Shown: positions 1-7,817, counted from the first letter of the stretch. The stretch is 64,000 bases of DNA from Paenibacillus baekrokdamisoli (GCF_003945345.1 NZ_AP019308.1:62001-126000); one strand, 5' to 3'. Numbers and translations are program-made. The notes: a model not told the origin generated them from the sequence alone.

Positions 1-234
1 TCGAAACTTTGGGCGTCATGGCCATTCACCTCGAATGTTTTCATCTCTATTGTTACTATATGGGTAAAAGGCATGGAGAGACACGTCAGCTGTTCCCTAG
101 CATTCGACCATTTTGCGCCACAACTGATAGATGTCTCCTATGTGAAGGATCGCTGTCGTCACAATTTGAGATACTTGTCTTTCCTTGACAAATGCGTTCA
201 CTGTGAAGGAGGTGCCCCAAAGTAAAACAACAAA
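1..234. other. Left-edge stretch, no confident gene
   Basis: Several short frames are open here and I cannot choose between them. On the plus strand one frame is open from the left edge to a stop at 186-188 and another to about 225. On the minus strand a short frame of natural composition ends with an IYQLWRKMVEC-like tail near position 85, but it has no convincing start or ribosome site because it would begin inside the terminator hairpin at 235-280. The stretch may hold the 3' end of a gene that begins outside the window. Confidence 0.3.
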
Positions 235-280
235 AAGGCGCAGCCAAACGGTACATGATGTACTCGTTAGGCTGCGCCTT
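235..280 (-). terminator. Intrinsic terminator of the J-domain gene
   Basis: Perfect 11-bp stem (AAGGCGCAGCC pairing with GGCTGCGCCTT). On the minus strand the stem is followed by a T-rich run (TTTTTGTTG). It lies 14 bp after the stop of the minus-strand gene ending at 295. Confidence 0.85.
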
Positions 281-294
281 ATATCGAATAGGAA

Positions 295-1206
295 TTATTT
301 GGTGTTTAAATATTTCTCAATGAAATGAGTGGCATCATCTGGCTTCTTGGCATCGAATCGGATACCGGCAATGTATTCTTTACCAAGGATAGGGAGCCCT
401 TTGATTAATGAACTGTTTGAAACGTCATAGCCGTATATATGCTCGCTGTTAGATGCATCCTTGTTTACGGCTTTTACTGCCTTGTCTTTAAAAGCCGTGT
501 CTAGCTTATTATCTAGAGGGGCCAGAGCACCATCCTGTGCAAGCTTGAGGAAGTTGACGCGATCCATGATATACATATCCGTTTTGTTAGTCATTAGATC
601 GAGCATGCTCTTTTGAATAAGAGCGGAATCCTGCTGGCTTTTCATCTCAGAAGGCACATAAGTGATGAAGGCGATTACTCGCTTCCACTCTGGAAACTGA
701 GAGAGCAGGGCGGTTTCCATAGGCTTGATATCCTCACTTGATGGATACGAGCCGCTCTTATTACCGTACTCCCCGAAGAAAGCGACAGTGACATCCGCAG
801 GAGGCAGCTTGGCAAGCTCGGCTTGCTCGTGACGGTTATCTACATAAGCTTTGATCCCGAATATAAGGATTAGAATCAGAGCTATCGAACCAAGCAAATG
901 AAATTTATAGTAGCTGAAGAAATGGTCAACCTTCTCCGCTGATCCAGCCATTTTCTTATATTTTCCATAAGCATTCTCGTTAAAGGCTTCTTTTGTAATC
1001 TCGTCATTATGAGCCAGAATAAGCTTGTACGCCCGATTAATCTCTTCGATATTAGGTGCTGCCAATTCTTCTTGGCCTTCTGCTTCCTCACGCTGCTTAA
1101 TTGAACGGGTACGACGGATCAAGATGAAATAGCGCTTCTCCACTTCTTCTTTGTCGGCATTTTCCTGAAGGCCGAGTAGTTCGTAGGCTTTTTTTAAGTC
1201 TCCCAT
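295..1206 (-). CDS. J-domain-like membrane protein
   Basis: 303 residues. The N-terminus (about 1-70) reads like a J domain: an AYELLGL start, helices, and a later INRAYKLIL helix. The HPD tripeptide needed to stimulate DnaK is absent; the loop reads FILIRRTRSIKQ. A single membrane helix follows at about 105-122 (LLGSIALILILIFGIKAYV), then an extracytoplasmic domain of about 180 residues that I do not recognise. By analogy with J-like proteins lacking HPD, the domain is more likely a protein-interaction module than a Hsp70 co-chaperone; this is inference. It begins at an ATG behind an AGGGACATGCC-type site and appears monocistronic, ended by the hairpin at 235-280. Confidence 0.7.
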   Translation of the reverse strand: MGDLKKAYELLGLQENADKEEVEKRYFILIRRTRSIKQREEAEGQEELAAPNIEEINRAYKLILAHNDEITKEAFNENAYGKYKKMAGSAEKVDHFFSYYKFHLLGSIALILILIFGIKAYVDNRHEQAELAKLPPADVTVAFFGEYGNKSGSYPSSEDIKPMETALLSQFPEWKRVIAFITYVPSEMKSQQDSALIQKSMLDLMTNKTDMYIMDRVNFLKLAQDGALAPLDNKLDTAFKDKAVKAVNKDASNSEHIYGYDVSNSSLIKGLPILGKEYIAGIRFDAKKPDDATHFIEKYLNTK

Positions 1207-1293
1207 GGCATGTCCCTCTTATTCTGTAGCGTTCTTAAATCTAGTATAAACGCTACGCACACAAATCACTAGTTTTCTAAGTTACAAATATGG

Positions 1294-2286
1294 TTATAAA
1301 GTCCAGCGCAGCAGCAGAGCTGCTTCTGTAAGCCCACCACCAAACCCATATAATAGTACAAGATCACCTGCACGAATGCGTGAATCCTGCAGCGCCAGAT
1401 CAATAGCGAGAGGGATCGAGGCAGCAGAGGTATTCCCATACTGGGCCATGCTGGTCAGGGTCCGTTCAAGCTTAATGCCTGTTTTCTCACAAATGGATTC
1501 AACAATTCGCATATTGGCACTATGAGGAATAAACCAGTCAATGTCATCCGGTGCCAAATGATTCTGTTCCAAAATCGTCTTAATGCCTTTCGGGACATTA
1601 CTGACGGCCCATCGATAAACTTCACGACCATTCTGCACAATCATTCCATTGGTTAAGATGGGCTGGTCACCGATTGAGGGGGCTAGGCTAGAGCGGTATA
1701 AGTGATGGCCATTGCTGCCATTAGTGGATACATAAGAGCCAATGAATGAGCCTTGCTCGCTTCTTTCGAGTAGGACTGCACCTGCGCCATCACCAAATAG
1801 GATACAAGTGGAACGATCGGTATAATCAGTTGCTTTGGTTAACGTTTCCGCACCAATGACTAATATTTTTCGATGAACGCCAGATAGAAGAAGGCCATTG
1901 GCGAGTTGTAAGCCTGCAACGAAACCAGAGCAAGCAGCTTGAATATCTACAGCACCACAGTTTGTGATTCCGAATTCAGCCTGAACGCGTGCCGACATAC
2001 TGGGAAAATAGGTATCCGGTGTCGTTGTTGCAACGAGCACGAAATCGACATCCGTCAAATTAACGGCGTAACGGGACTGCATATTTCTCACAGCCTTAAA
2101 GCAGAGGTCACTGCAAAATTGGTCATCTGAGGCGATTCGGCGTTCAACAATGCCAGTACGCTGAACAATCCAATCATGGTTGGTATCGACCATTTGAGCT
2201 AAATCTTCATTCGAAAGCACTTTATCAGGCACGTAAGCGCCGAAGGCTGTTATTGCAGCGTGAGATTGTAAGGATGAGTGATTCAT
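1294..2286 (-). CDS. fabH: 3-oxoacyl-ACP synthase III (FabH)
   Basis: 330 residues, the usual length for FabH. The enzyme condenses acetyl- or branched acyl-CoA with malonyl-ACP to start fatty-acid synthesis in the cytoplasm. The catalytic triad is visible: Cys119 in DIQAACSGF, His in WFIPHSANMRI, Asn in QYGNTSAAS, and the C-terminal LLYGFGGGLTEAA glycine-rich segment. ATG start behind GGAGATGAACATC. The gene stands alone; in Bacillus fabHA is usually followed by fabF, which is not here. A FapR-like operator lies about 30 bp upstream of the start (separate entry), so control by malonyl-CoA through FapR is likely. Confidence 0.95.
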   Translation of the reverse strand: MNHSSLQSHAAITAFGAYVPDKVLSNEDLAQMVDTNHDWIVQRTGIVERRIASDDQFCSDLCFKAVRNMQSRYAVNLTDVDFVLVATTTPDTYFPSMSARVQAEFGITNCGAVDIQAACSGFVAGLQLANGLLLSGVHRKILVIGAETLTKATDYTDRSTCILFGDGAGAVLLERSEQGSFIGSYVSTNGSNGHHLYRSSLAPSIGDQPILTNGMIVQNGREVYRWAVSNVPKGIKTILEQNHLAPDDIDWFIPHSANMRIVESICEKTGIKLERTLTSMAQYGNTSAASIPLAIDLALQDSRIRAGDLVLLYGFGGGLTEAALLLRWTL

Positions 2287-2314
2287 GTGATGTTCATCTC
2301 CTTATGGTTAGGTA

Positions 2315-2332
2315 CTAGTACCAGATACTAAT
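2315..2332 (-). promoter_or_regulatory. FapR-like operator upstream of fabH
   Basis: TAGTACCAGATACTAAT closely matches the inverted-repeat operator known for FapR (TTAGTACCnGATACTAA type) of the Bacillus fatty-acid regulon. It sits about 30 bp before the fabH start, where a repressor would block transcription. A second, partly overlapping half (GGTACTAGTACC) is next to it. Confidence 0.8.
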
Positions 2333-2444
2333 ACCTTTAACATTACATAAAAAGCATGGTGCTGTCAACGCTCATGAGGTAAAATATACCTACGACAAAT
2401 TACGCTAATAATTGACAGGATATTGAATAAGGGGCTGAGAGTGC

Positions 2445-4156
2445 ATGGATGAGCGGGCAGCCGTTATGAGACTCAAAATGGAGAAGAATTTTCCTATGAA
2501 TAAATCTCGTGTTTGGGAAATTCTATCGGATACCGATCGGATTAACCGTGCTATTGGACTCGATCCGGTTAAACGTGGAGCGGTTGCTAAAGGAACTGCA
2601 ATTAGCCGAACGCTCAAATCATCAGCACTCGGTCTTTTGCCCATGGAATGGCAAGAATATCCGTTTGAATGGACGGATCAGGAGTGGTATGAAGTATTGC
2701 GGGATTATTCTCGAGGTCCAATGAGCACTTTTCGCTCGGGTATCCATCTTATAGATAGTTCCTATGAGGGTCAGGTGCAAACGACCGTTCAGCTTTATTC
2801 AAATGTGAGTCCTGCGAGTCCAGTTCTGCTTGCACCGATAAAGGCGATAGCCAAGAAATCGATGAAGAAGACACCTAGAAGCCTTCATTCGGTTTAGTGA
2901 TGATAATGAAGCAGCCGATATTAAGCCTTACGCACTAGCAGCCAAATGGAATGTCCCTAGGAACGACGTACTCAAGCTATTGCTTCATGCAACGCAGGCG
3001 GGTTTGGTTAATAAGGAATGGCGACTTATCTGCCCGAACTGTCGTGTCTCGGAGAGCTCATCGGACAAGCTAGCTACCATCGTAGACCGTTATCATTGCG
3101 ACTGGTGCGGTATTGACTATGAAGGTAATGTTTGATCGCTTCGTGGAGCTTTGCTTCTCGGTTCATCCTCAAGTTCGTAAGGTGAGTCGGACCATCTACT
3201 GTGCAGGAGCACCAGCCTTTTCCCCACATATTCATTCACAAAGACTCATTCGAAGCAAAGAGACGATCAGCTTTAAGCTGCCAGAGAAATCCATTGACTG
3301 GCGTTTGCGCGTATTACGAAGCAATGAGCATTTGCCTTTGTCAGTAGTAGCTTACCCGAAAGACTCGATTAGGAACCGAGATCAAATTTATGAGGAAACA
3401 AAGGAAGCCGAGCTGATCGGACAAGGTTGGGTGACTAAGGATATTCAGGGGCAGCCAGGGCAGACCTTGCGAGTAACGAATAATCGAGATACGGATGTCA
3501 TGGTCGTCATTGAGCGAGAAGGCTGGGAAGATATTGTAGCTACCGCTTCGCAAATCATGCTGTTCCCAGAATTTCGTTCGATGTTCTCAACCGATGTACT
3601 AGCTCCCGGACAGCAAGCGGGAATTTCTAGCTTAACGGTGCTTTTCACCGATTTATGCGGTTCAACAGCGTACTACGAAGAGGTTGGGGATTCAAGCGCT
3701 TATGGATATGTGAGGCAGATGTTTGATTTTCTCATGACGGTTGTAGAAAAGCATGGAGGTTCTGTTGTAAAAACGATTGGTGATGCTGTTATGGCGGTAT
3801 TCGATAGTGCGGAGGATGGTTTGGAAGCTGCATTGTTTATTCAACGCAAGTGGCATGCGGAGAAAGAGCTTAGCTTGCGTATAGGACTTCATCATGGACC
3901 AGCAGTTGCTGTAGGGATGAATGGACGAAATGATTATTTTGGGCGGACCGTCAATATGGCTGCACGTATTCAAGCGCTTGGTGGTCCTGGAGAAATCGTC
4001 ATGGAATCAGGGCTTCACCAACGACTGGCTGGTCATAAGAAGGAGCGAGATAAGCGACCCTCTTCGATTCAAACCTCAGAGCCCTTTATTGCAGAATTGA
4101 AGGGGCTTAGTGAGCCGGTGAAATTAAATTCGTATTCAAGTAGAGCAAGCAGTTAG
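2445..4156 (+). pseudogene. Class III adenylate cyclase, two frameshifts
   Basis: One protein is spread over three frames. Frame 1 (2445 to about 2874) encodes an SRPBCC-like N-terminal region. The middle frame (about 2875-3128) encodes LEAFIRFSD, a helical part and a zinc ribbon with CPNC and CDWC pairs. The last frame runs from about 3130 to 4156 and encodes an all-beta domain (DUF5939-like) and the cyclase catalytic domain: FTDLCGST with the first metal Asp, KTIGDAVMAVF with the second Asp and the purine-binding Lys, and VNMAARI with the transition-state Asn/Arg. Removing one C near 2874-2875 and one G near 3129 restores a continuous reading frame (KKTLEAF and EGNFDRF). Each downstream piece alone lacks a proper start; an open frame from a TTG at 3113 would give only the C-terminal 347 residues. 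Either a recently broken gene or two assembly errors. Confidence 0.8.
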
Positions 4157-4271
4157 GGTGTAACTGTAACGATCGAAATGTGTATAAAAGTTGCCTGCAT
4201 AGCCCCTCTCCGTTCGGTAAACGCTATAAGCGGGCCGAAAATCTTGAGAGCATGAAACGGAGGATGGGAAC

Positions 4272-5210
4272 ATGCAGCGTAAATGGGTATTGCTTGCAGC
4301 TGGCGCGATGATTACCACCATGCTTACCGGTTGTATGGACAGACAGGGGGAAGTGGGCAATCGCAATATTCGTGGAAACAGTGTGAGATATGACGGGAAT
4401 GGCAATGCCATCCTGAACAAAAGATTCGCCAATGACCAAATGAATGAAATGAACCGTATGAACGGAATGAGATTGAACAGCAACAATCTTGTTGGACTGC
4501 ACAAGAATTATCGCCTTGAAATGAGCAAGGATGCTTCGGTTCGATTGGAGTCCTTGAAGGAAATAGGTAAAGCGTATGTCATGCTGACGGACAATAATGC
4601 CTATGTAGCCGTGACATTAAATAAAGGAACCTTAGGTAGTAAATCAATCCATTCTGAATCAAGGACACCAAATCGGCCAATCAGTCGAACCAATCAGGCC
4701 TATATGCGTCCCGATATGAAGGATGGTAATCGCATTTATGATCTCGATAACAAATCATACCCCAAACCGCTCAATTACGATCTGCAGAGCCATGATAAGC
4801 ATGATCCCATGAAGGGTATGCATAAGCTCCAAAGTATGAACGGGTATACGAATAATAATGATGGTATGAATGGGCTTGATGGGAATAATAACAGATATGG
4901 CTCCGCCATCACCAAGCATAGTCCGGCAAGTGAATACGATTTGAATGGCGTGAGAAGCAGCAGTAATCAACATGCTATCCAAAGCCTAGAGGCACACACG
5001 GGGGATGTTATTCCCACTGTTTTGAAGGAAAAAATCGTGATGGAAATTAAGAAATTAGTACCGCAGATCGATCATGTATATGTTTCTGCTAATTCCGACT
5101 TTGTTAGCCGCATGGCGTCCTACATGGAGGATGTTAAGCTTGGCCATCCTATCCAAGGCTTTATTACCGAGTTTAATGCAATGGTGGAAAGAATATTCCC
5201 TGTCAAATGA
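4272..5210 (+). CDS. YhcN/YlaJ-type spore lipoprotein
   Basis: 312 residues. The signal peptide ends in a lipobox (MLTGC, Cys17), so the protein should be lipid-anchored. The middle (about 120-230) is low-complexity and rich in Asn, Met, Gly and Ser. Conserved YhcN/YlaJ-type segments flank it: a residues 70-120 block (KAYVMLTDNNAYVAV) and a C-terminal part after 245 (LKEKIVMEIKKLVPQIDHVYVSANSDF). The family is found in the inner spore membrane or forespore, with a role in germination or outgrowth. ATG behind ACGGAGG. It is followed by its own terminator; expression is presumably forespore-specific (inference). Confidence 0.8.
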   Translation: MQRKWVLLAAGAMITTMLTGCMDRQGEVGNRNIRGNSVRYDGNGNAILNKRFANDQMNEMNRMNGMRLNSNNLVGLHKNYRLEMSKDASVRLESLKEIGKAYVMLTDNNAYVAVTLNKGTLGSKSIHSESRTPNRPISRTNQAYMRPDMKDGNRIYDLDNKSYPKPLNYDLQSHDKHDPMKGMHKLQSMNGYTNNNDGMNGLDGNNNRYGSAITKHSPASEYDLNGVRSSSNQHAIQSLEAHTGDVIPTVLKEKIVMEIKKLVPQIDHVYVSANSDFVSRMASYMEDVKLGHPIQGFITEFNAMVERIFPVK

Positions 5211-5252
5211 GGTTAGTTTCCGACAGCTTCATGTTAATATCACCCAATGCTG

Positions 5253-5297
5253 AACAACTGATTCGCTCAATGGCGATAATCAGTTGTTTTTTATTTT
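5253..5297 (+). terminator. Intrinsic terminator of the spore lipoprotein gene
   Basis: AACAACTGATT pairs with AATCAGTTGTT around a GCTCAATGGC-type loop and is followed by TTTTATTTTT on the plus strand. Confidence 0.85.
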
Positions 5298-5329
5298 TCT
5301 ATAGTATCGATCACATCAACACATCAAAA

Positions 5330-5375
5330 AGCCTTCAAGCATCGCTTCTACAATCAGAAGCGCGGCTAGAAGGCT
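5330..5375 (-). terminator. Intrinsic terminator of gerE
   Basis: Outer stem AGCCTTC/GAAGGCT plus inner stem GCTTCT/AGAAGC, followed on the minus strand by TTTTTGATG. It is 20 bp after the gerE stop. Confidence 0.7.
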
Positions 5376-5394
5376 CAGCAAGGTTTACGAGTTG

Positions 5395-5616
5395 TCAAAT
5401 CTTTAATTCCCCAAGCTTTATAAGCTCGACAACCGCTTGCGAACGACCTTTTACGTTCAATTTTTGCATCACGTTCGAAATGTGGTTGCGTACGGTTTTT
5501 TCGCTGATGAACAATTGCTGCGCAATATCTCTGGTTGTTTTGTCCTGTACTAGCAGCTCAAAAACCTCGCGTTCTCGATGAGTTAATAGAAACTTGCTCT
5601 TCTGGTCGCTTCCCAT
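5395..5616 (-). CDS. gerE: Spore coat gene regulator GerE
   Basis: 73 residues, almost entirely one LuxR-type helix-turn-helix: LTHREREVFELLVQDKTT, then IAQQLFISEKTVRNHISN and MQKLNVKGRSQAVVEL. This matches Bacillus GerE in length and in nearly every conserved position. GerE is a free-standing DNA-binding protein that acts in the mother cell late in sporulation, with SigmaK, on coat and cortex genes. ATG start, with AAGGAGG 14 bp upstream, a long spacing. A CATACTATA element upstream fits a SigmaK -10 (separate entry). Confidence 0.95.
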   Translation of the reverse strand: MGSDQKSKFLLTHREREVFELLVQDKTTRDIAQQLFISEKTVRNHISNVMQKLNVKGRSQAVVELIKLGELKI

Positions 5617-5683
5617 TAATGTTTGTCACCCCTCCTTGCACGGGTTTTTTATGGTATAACAAGGTTAAGGGATACAGTCAAAT

Positions 5684-5692
5684 TATAGTATG
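5684..5692 (-). promoter_or_regulatory. Possible SigmaK -10 element of gerE
   Basis: CATACTATA fits the SigmaK -10 consensus CATAnnnTA, with an AC dinucleotide 17 bp upstream as the minimal -35. gerE is a SigmaK target in Bacillus. An overlapping TATAAT means a SigmaA promoter cannot be excluded. Confidence 0.4.
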
Positions 5693-5781
5693 AAGGGGCG
5701 CATATAGTGGTGCGGTATCCTGGAAAAATGGGCGGGGATTTGTCGGAGCTATTTGGATTTCAAATAAATCGTTATGACTAA

Positions 5782-5825
5782 AAAAGAGGCTTTCCTCTCT
5801 TTAAGCATGAGAGGTAGCCTCTTTT
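5782..5825 (-). terminator. Terminator at the end of the agr-like operon
   Basis: AAAAGAGGCT pairs with AGCCTCTTTT, with an inner CCTCTC/GAGAGG pairing. The stem overlaps the last codons and the stop of the LytTR gene and has a T run in both directions. It closes the minus-strand operon. Confidence 0.8.
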
Positions 5826-6247
5826 ATTTTAAGTATAATGGCCATTTTGTCATCATTAGACTTAATTTGAATGAATGGTTGATTCAATGCCCTTAGCTTT
5901 GCAGAAACCGACTTGTATTTTTCCCAAGCAAGCGTGCATACTTTAGATCCTTTTGATATTTCGTACTCAAAGTATGCCATTTTGTACTGGTCATCAAGCC
6001 GCTTTACTTTACGAATATTGATCAAATAGTTTCGATCAACGGAGAAAAACTCCTCGTAACCGCTTTCCTTCAGGACATTTGTCCAAACTTTCAAAGTGCC
6101 CCAAATATAAAATTCTTCTGTAAGAGTGTGAACTACAATCTGAGGTGTGCTGCCCATGGATTCGAAGTAGATAACTTCATTTAAATCAACGTATTGGAGC
6201 CCTCCGCTACCATCGATTTTAGAGACAACCGATAATTTATGTTTCAT
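5801..6247 (-). CDS. LytTR DNA-binding protein without receiver domain
   Basis: 148 residues. A LytTR domain occupies about residues 5-110: the strand pattern VDLNEVIYFESMG, then FYIWGTLKVW, and FFSVDRNYLINIRKVKRL, which is the typical fRChrSylvN-like block. There is no CheY-like receiver, so it is not a standard response regulator such as AgrA. It is the last gene of the agr-like operon, 15 bp after agrD, with its own AAAGGTG ribosome site. It may control the operon or target genes directly, perhaps held or released by the membrane protein encoded upstream (inference). Confidence 0.85.
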   Translation of the reverse strand: MKHKLSVVSKIDGSGGLQYVDLNEVIYFESMGSTPQIVVHTLTEEFYIWGTLKVWTNVLKESGYEEFFSVDRNYLINIRKVKRLDDQYKMAYFEYEISKGSKVCTLAWEKYKSVSAKLRALNQPFIQIKSNDDKMAIILKIKEATSHA

Positions 6248-6262
6248 ATGCCCGCACCTTTC

Positions 6263-6394
6263 TTACTTTTTAAGAAGTGTTGCCGGCACTTTCGGTTGAT
6301 GAACCCAGATGATACTTGCAGTTGAGACGATGAGTACGGCAGCTGAAGCAAGAGCAGTGCAAGCGAGGTAAAACATTTTAGTTTTAATTTTCAT
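6263..6394 (-). CDS. agrD: AgrD-like cyclic autoinducer precursor peptide
   Basis: 43 residues. ATG behind AAGGAGGTGATCATACAC; the ribosome site lies inside the end of agrB and the two genes overlap by 11 bp. An N-terminal basic, hydrophobic segment (1-26) is followed by SIIWV (27-31) and the tail HQPKVPATLLKK. The tail aligns with the conserved DEPKVP block that follows the mature peptide in staphylococcal AgrD. On that alignment Ser27 sits at the ring-forming Cys position, so the predicted product is a five-residue Ser-Ile-Ile-Trp-Val lactone with a short exocyclic tail. Processing by the adjacent AgrB is expected. The peptide is too short for a typical ORF threshold. Confidence 0.85.
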   Translation of the reverse strand: MKIKTKMFYLACTALASAAVLIVSTASIIWVHQPKVPATLLKK

Positions 6395-6914
6395 GTGTAT
6401 GATCACCTCCTTTTCTAATCAGTAACACGCATTGAATTAGAACTGAAACTGCCATTATAGAAGACTCAAAGTAAAAATTGCTACAAATGAAAATCACGGA
6501 TATGAATTTTAGTAAAGGGAAGTATCTCTCTGGTATCCTAGTTTGCTGTTCAATTCTAGAGGGTGCATAAATAAGAGCTAAAATAATACTGATAATAGTC
6601 ATACATACGGTAGCCAAATGTGAAACGGAGGAGAAACTAACAATGTTTGCAACAATCGAGGAAGCAAGGCAGCATGTCCAACTATACTTAAGATGAATAC
6701 CTCCGGACACTGCTCTGAGAATTGCGAAGGACAACAACGCAAATATCGTTTCGTGTGTGTGTCCTGTTAATAAACTTAGAGTCAAAGCAAGGAATAATGT
6801 TCCGAAAGTATTAAATAGAGCTTCTAGTGAGAATTGTAATTCTTCAATTGAGCTAGGATGATCCGGAACTCTCTTCTTGAGACCAGCCGCAATTTTAAAT
6901 GCCAGTACCTGCAT
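6384..6914 (-). CDS. agrB: AgrB-like autoinducer peptidase
   Basis: 176 residues with about six membrane segments. The family block RAVSGGIHLKYSWTCC carries the catalytic His74 and Cys81, spaced seven residues apart as in AgrB (His77/Cys84 in Staphylococcus aureus). AgrB cleaves the AgrD C-terminal tail and closes the (thio)lactone ring at the membrane. The start is the ATG at 6914, six bases after AAGGAGG; an upstream TTG in frame is less likely. It overlaps the end of the membrane protein gene by 20 bp and the start of agrD by 11 bp, so translation is probably coupled. Confidence 0.92.
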   Translation of the reverse strand: MQVLAFKIAAGLKKRVPDHPSSIEELQFSLEALFNTFGTLFLALTLSLLTGHTHETIFALLSFAILRAVSGGIHLKYSWTCCLASSIVANIVSFSSVSHLATVCMTIISIILALIYAPSRIEQQTRIPERYFPLLKFISVIFICSNFYFESSIMAVSVLIQCVLLIRKGGDHTHEN

Positions 6915-7533
6915 CCTCAACCTCCTTCTTTAAAGCAAAATAAAGCAAAAATGCAAGTCCAATAAAATAGATGATTGAAGCTATGTATGAGTTTCCGATA
7001 AATAAAACAGCCCCGAATGCTAAGGCGATTAAGATGATGACAATCATCGAAATTAAGGTTACTCGTTTGAATAAGGGCTGTACAAATTCAAATGAAAAAC
7101 CTATCCCGCGTTTATACATAAAGTTGCTAATTGAGTAGCCTAGAAGACCTGTTAATGTTTGAAGGAAGTATCCTTTCCAAGCGTAGGTATGTATCTGTCC
7201 CAAGGAAAGGTAATCTACAGATAACTGTATGATCACGGTTTGAAGTAATCCGAAAAATAATATTCCACTCAGTGAAACAAATAAAGCCCAGAAAGCAGGC
7301 ATTTTAACAACGGCCATCATGAATAATACAAGTAGAACTAGAATCGCAACCGGAGCATAATCAGCGAGCTCGACCTCTTTTCGTAGGTAGAAACTCACTA
7401 GGTTAATTATGATCATCATTATAAGAGAAGGCGAGAGGTATTGTGTGAATTTAAGTCTATATAGCGCAAAAGAAATCGAAAATAATGCAATACTCTCAAT
7501 TAATGAGAAGAGCATAAACAGAAAAAACTCCAT
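6895..7533 (-). CDS. Multi-pass membrane protein, AgrC-sensor-like, no kinase
   Basis: 212 residues from the ATG at 7533 (GGTGGGGAG upstream); a GTG at 7599 would extend it but has no ribosome site. It has six or seven hydrophobic segments from end to end and a short cytoplasmic tail (KKEVEDAGTGI). Layout and position resemble the peptide-sensing domain of AgrC, but no HisKA/DHp or HATPase follows: the frame simply stops and agrB begins. It could be a receptor or an inhibitor of the LytTR protein, an immunity factor, or a partner of a kinase encoded elsewhere. Family assignment is uncertain. Confidence 0.6.
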   Translation of the reverse strand: MEFFLFMLFSLIESIALFSISFALYRLKFTQYLSPSLIMMIIINLVSFYLRKEVELADYAPVAILVLLVLFMMAVVKMPAFWALFVSLSGILFFGLLQTVIIQLSVDYLSLGQIHTYAWKGYFLQTLTGLLGYSISNFMYKRGIGFSFEFVQPLFKRVTLISMIVIILIALAFGAVLFIGNSYIASIIYFIGLAFLLYFALKKEVEDAGTGI

Positions 7534-7570
7534 TGAAGACTCCCCACCTACCCCAACGAATAAAATTATG

Positions 7571-7768
7571 CTAAATGTATTCTGATTTTCTACGATCACT
7601 TACATATTCCTCTACGCTTTCTTTAAGTATAAGAAGAAGACCAGGAGCTTCTCTATAAATAAGTTTATTGGCCTTACATAGGCGAGCAACTTGCCTTTTT
7701 GTTACCTGCAGTTTTTCTGCAACCTCTGCTGTTGTCAAAACGTGGTCTAGCGGGTTTTTGAACTTCAA
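7571..7768 (-). CDS. Small excisionase-type HTH regulator
   Basis: 65 residues, TTG start seven bases after AAGGAGG. It carries a MerR/excisionase-like winged helix (LTTAEVAEKLQVTKRQVARLCK, then LIYREAPGLLLI and a final helix KESVEEYVSD), HTH_17 type. It is the first gene of the agr-like operon, 37 bp before the membrane protein gene. Two related palindromes in the promoter just upstream suggest that it represses its own operon (inference). Confidence 0.75.
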   Translation of the reverse strand: MKFKNPLDHVLTTAEVAEKLQVTKRQVARLCKANKLIYREAPGLLLILKESVEEYVSDRRKSEYI

Positions 7769-7799
7769 ACCCCTACCTCCTTTTGAACCTCTCCCCTTA

Positions 7800-7816
7800 T
7801 GTCTCGATTATAGACA
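7800..7816 (-). promoter_or_regulatory. Operator-like palindrome 1, agr-like operon
   Basis: TGTCT-N7-AGACA, near the transcription start. The left half (TGTCTCGAT) is identical to that of the second palindrome at 7828-7841. Confidence 0.6.
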
Positions 7817-7817
7817 T

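Noticed and set aside
2445..4156. Programmed frameshifting as explanation for the split cyclase
   Set aside because: No slippery heptamer, internal Shine-Dalgarno or stem is visible at either break; two independent +1 events are better explained by decay or sequencing error.
5207..5581. 124-residue plus-strand frame opposite gerE
   Set aside because: It is the complement of gerE and both terminators; composition (Cys, Ser, Phe-rich) is that of a shadow frame.
5707..5781. 24-residue GTG-start frame upstream of gerE on the plus strand
   Set aside because: A ribosome-like GAAGGGG precedes it, but it is very short, overlaps the putative gerE promoter region and resembles no protein I know.
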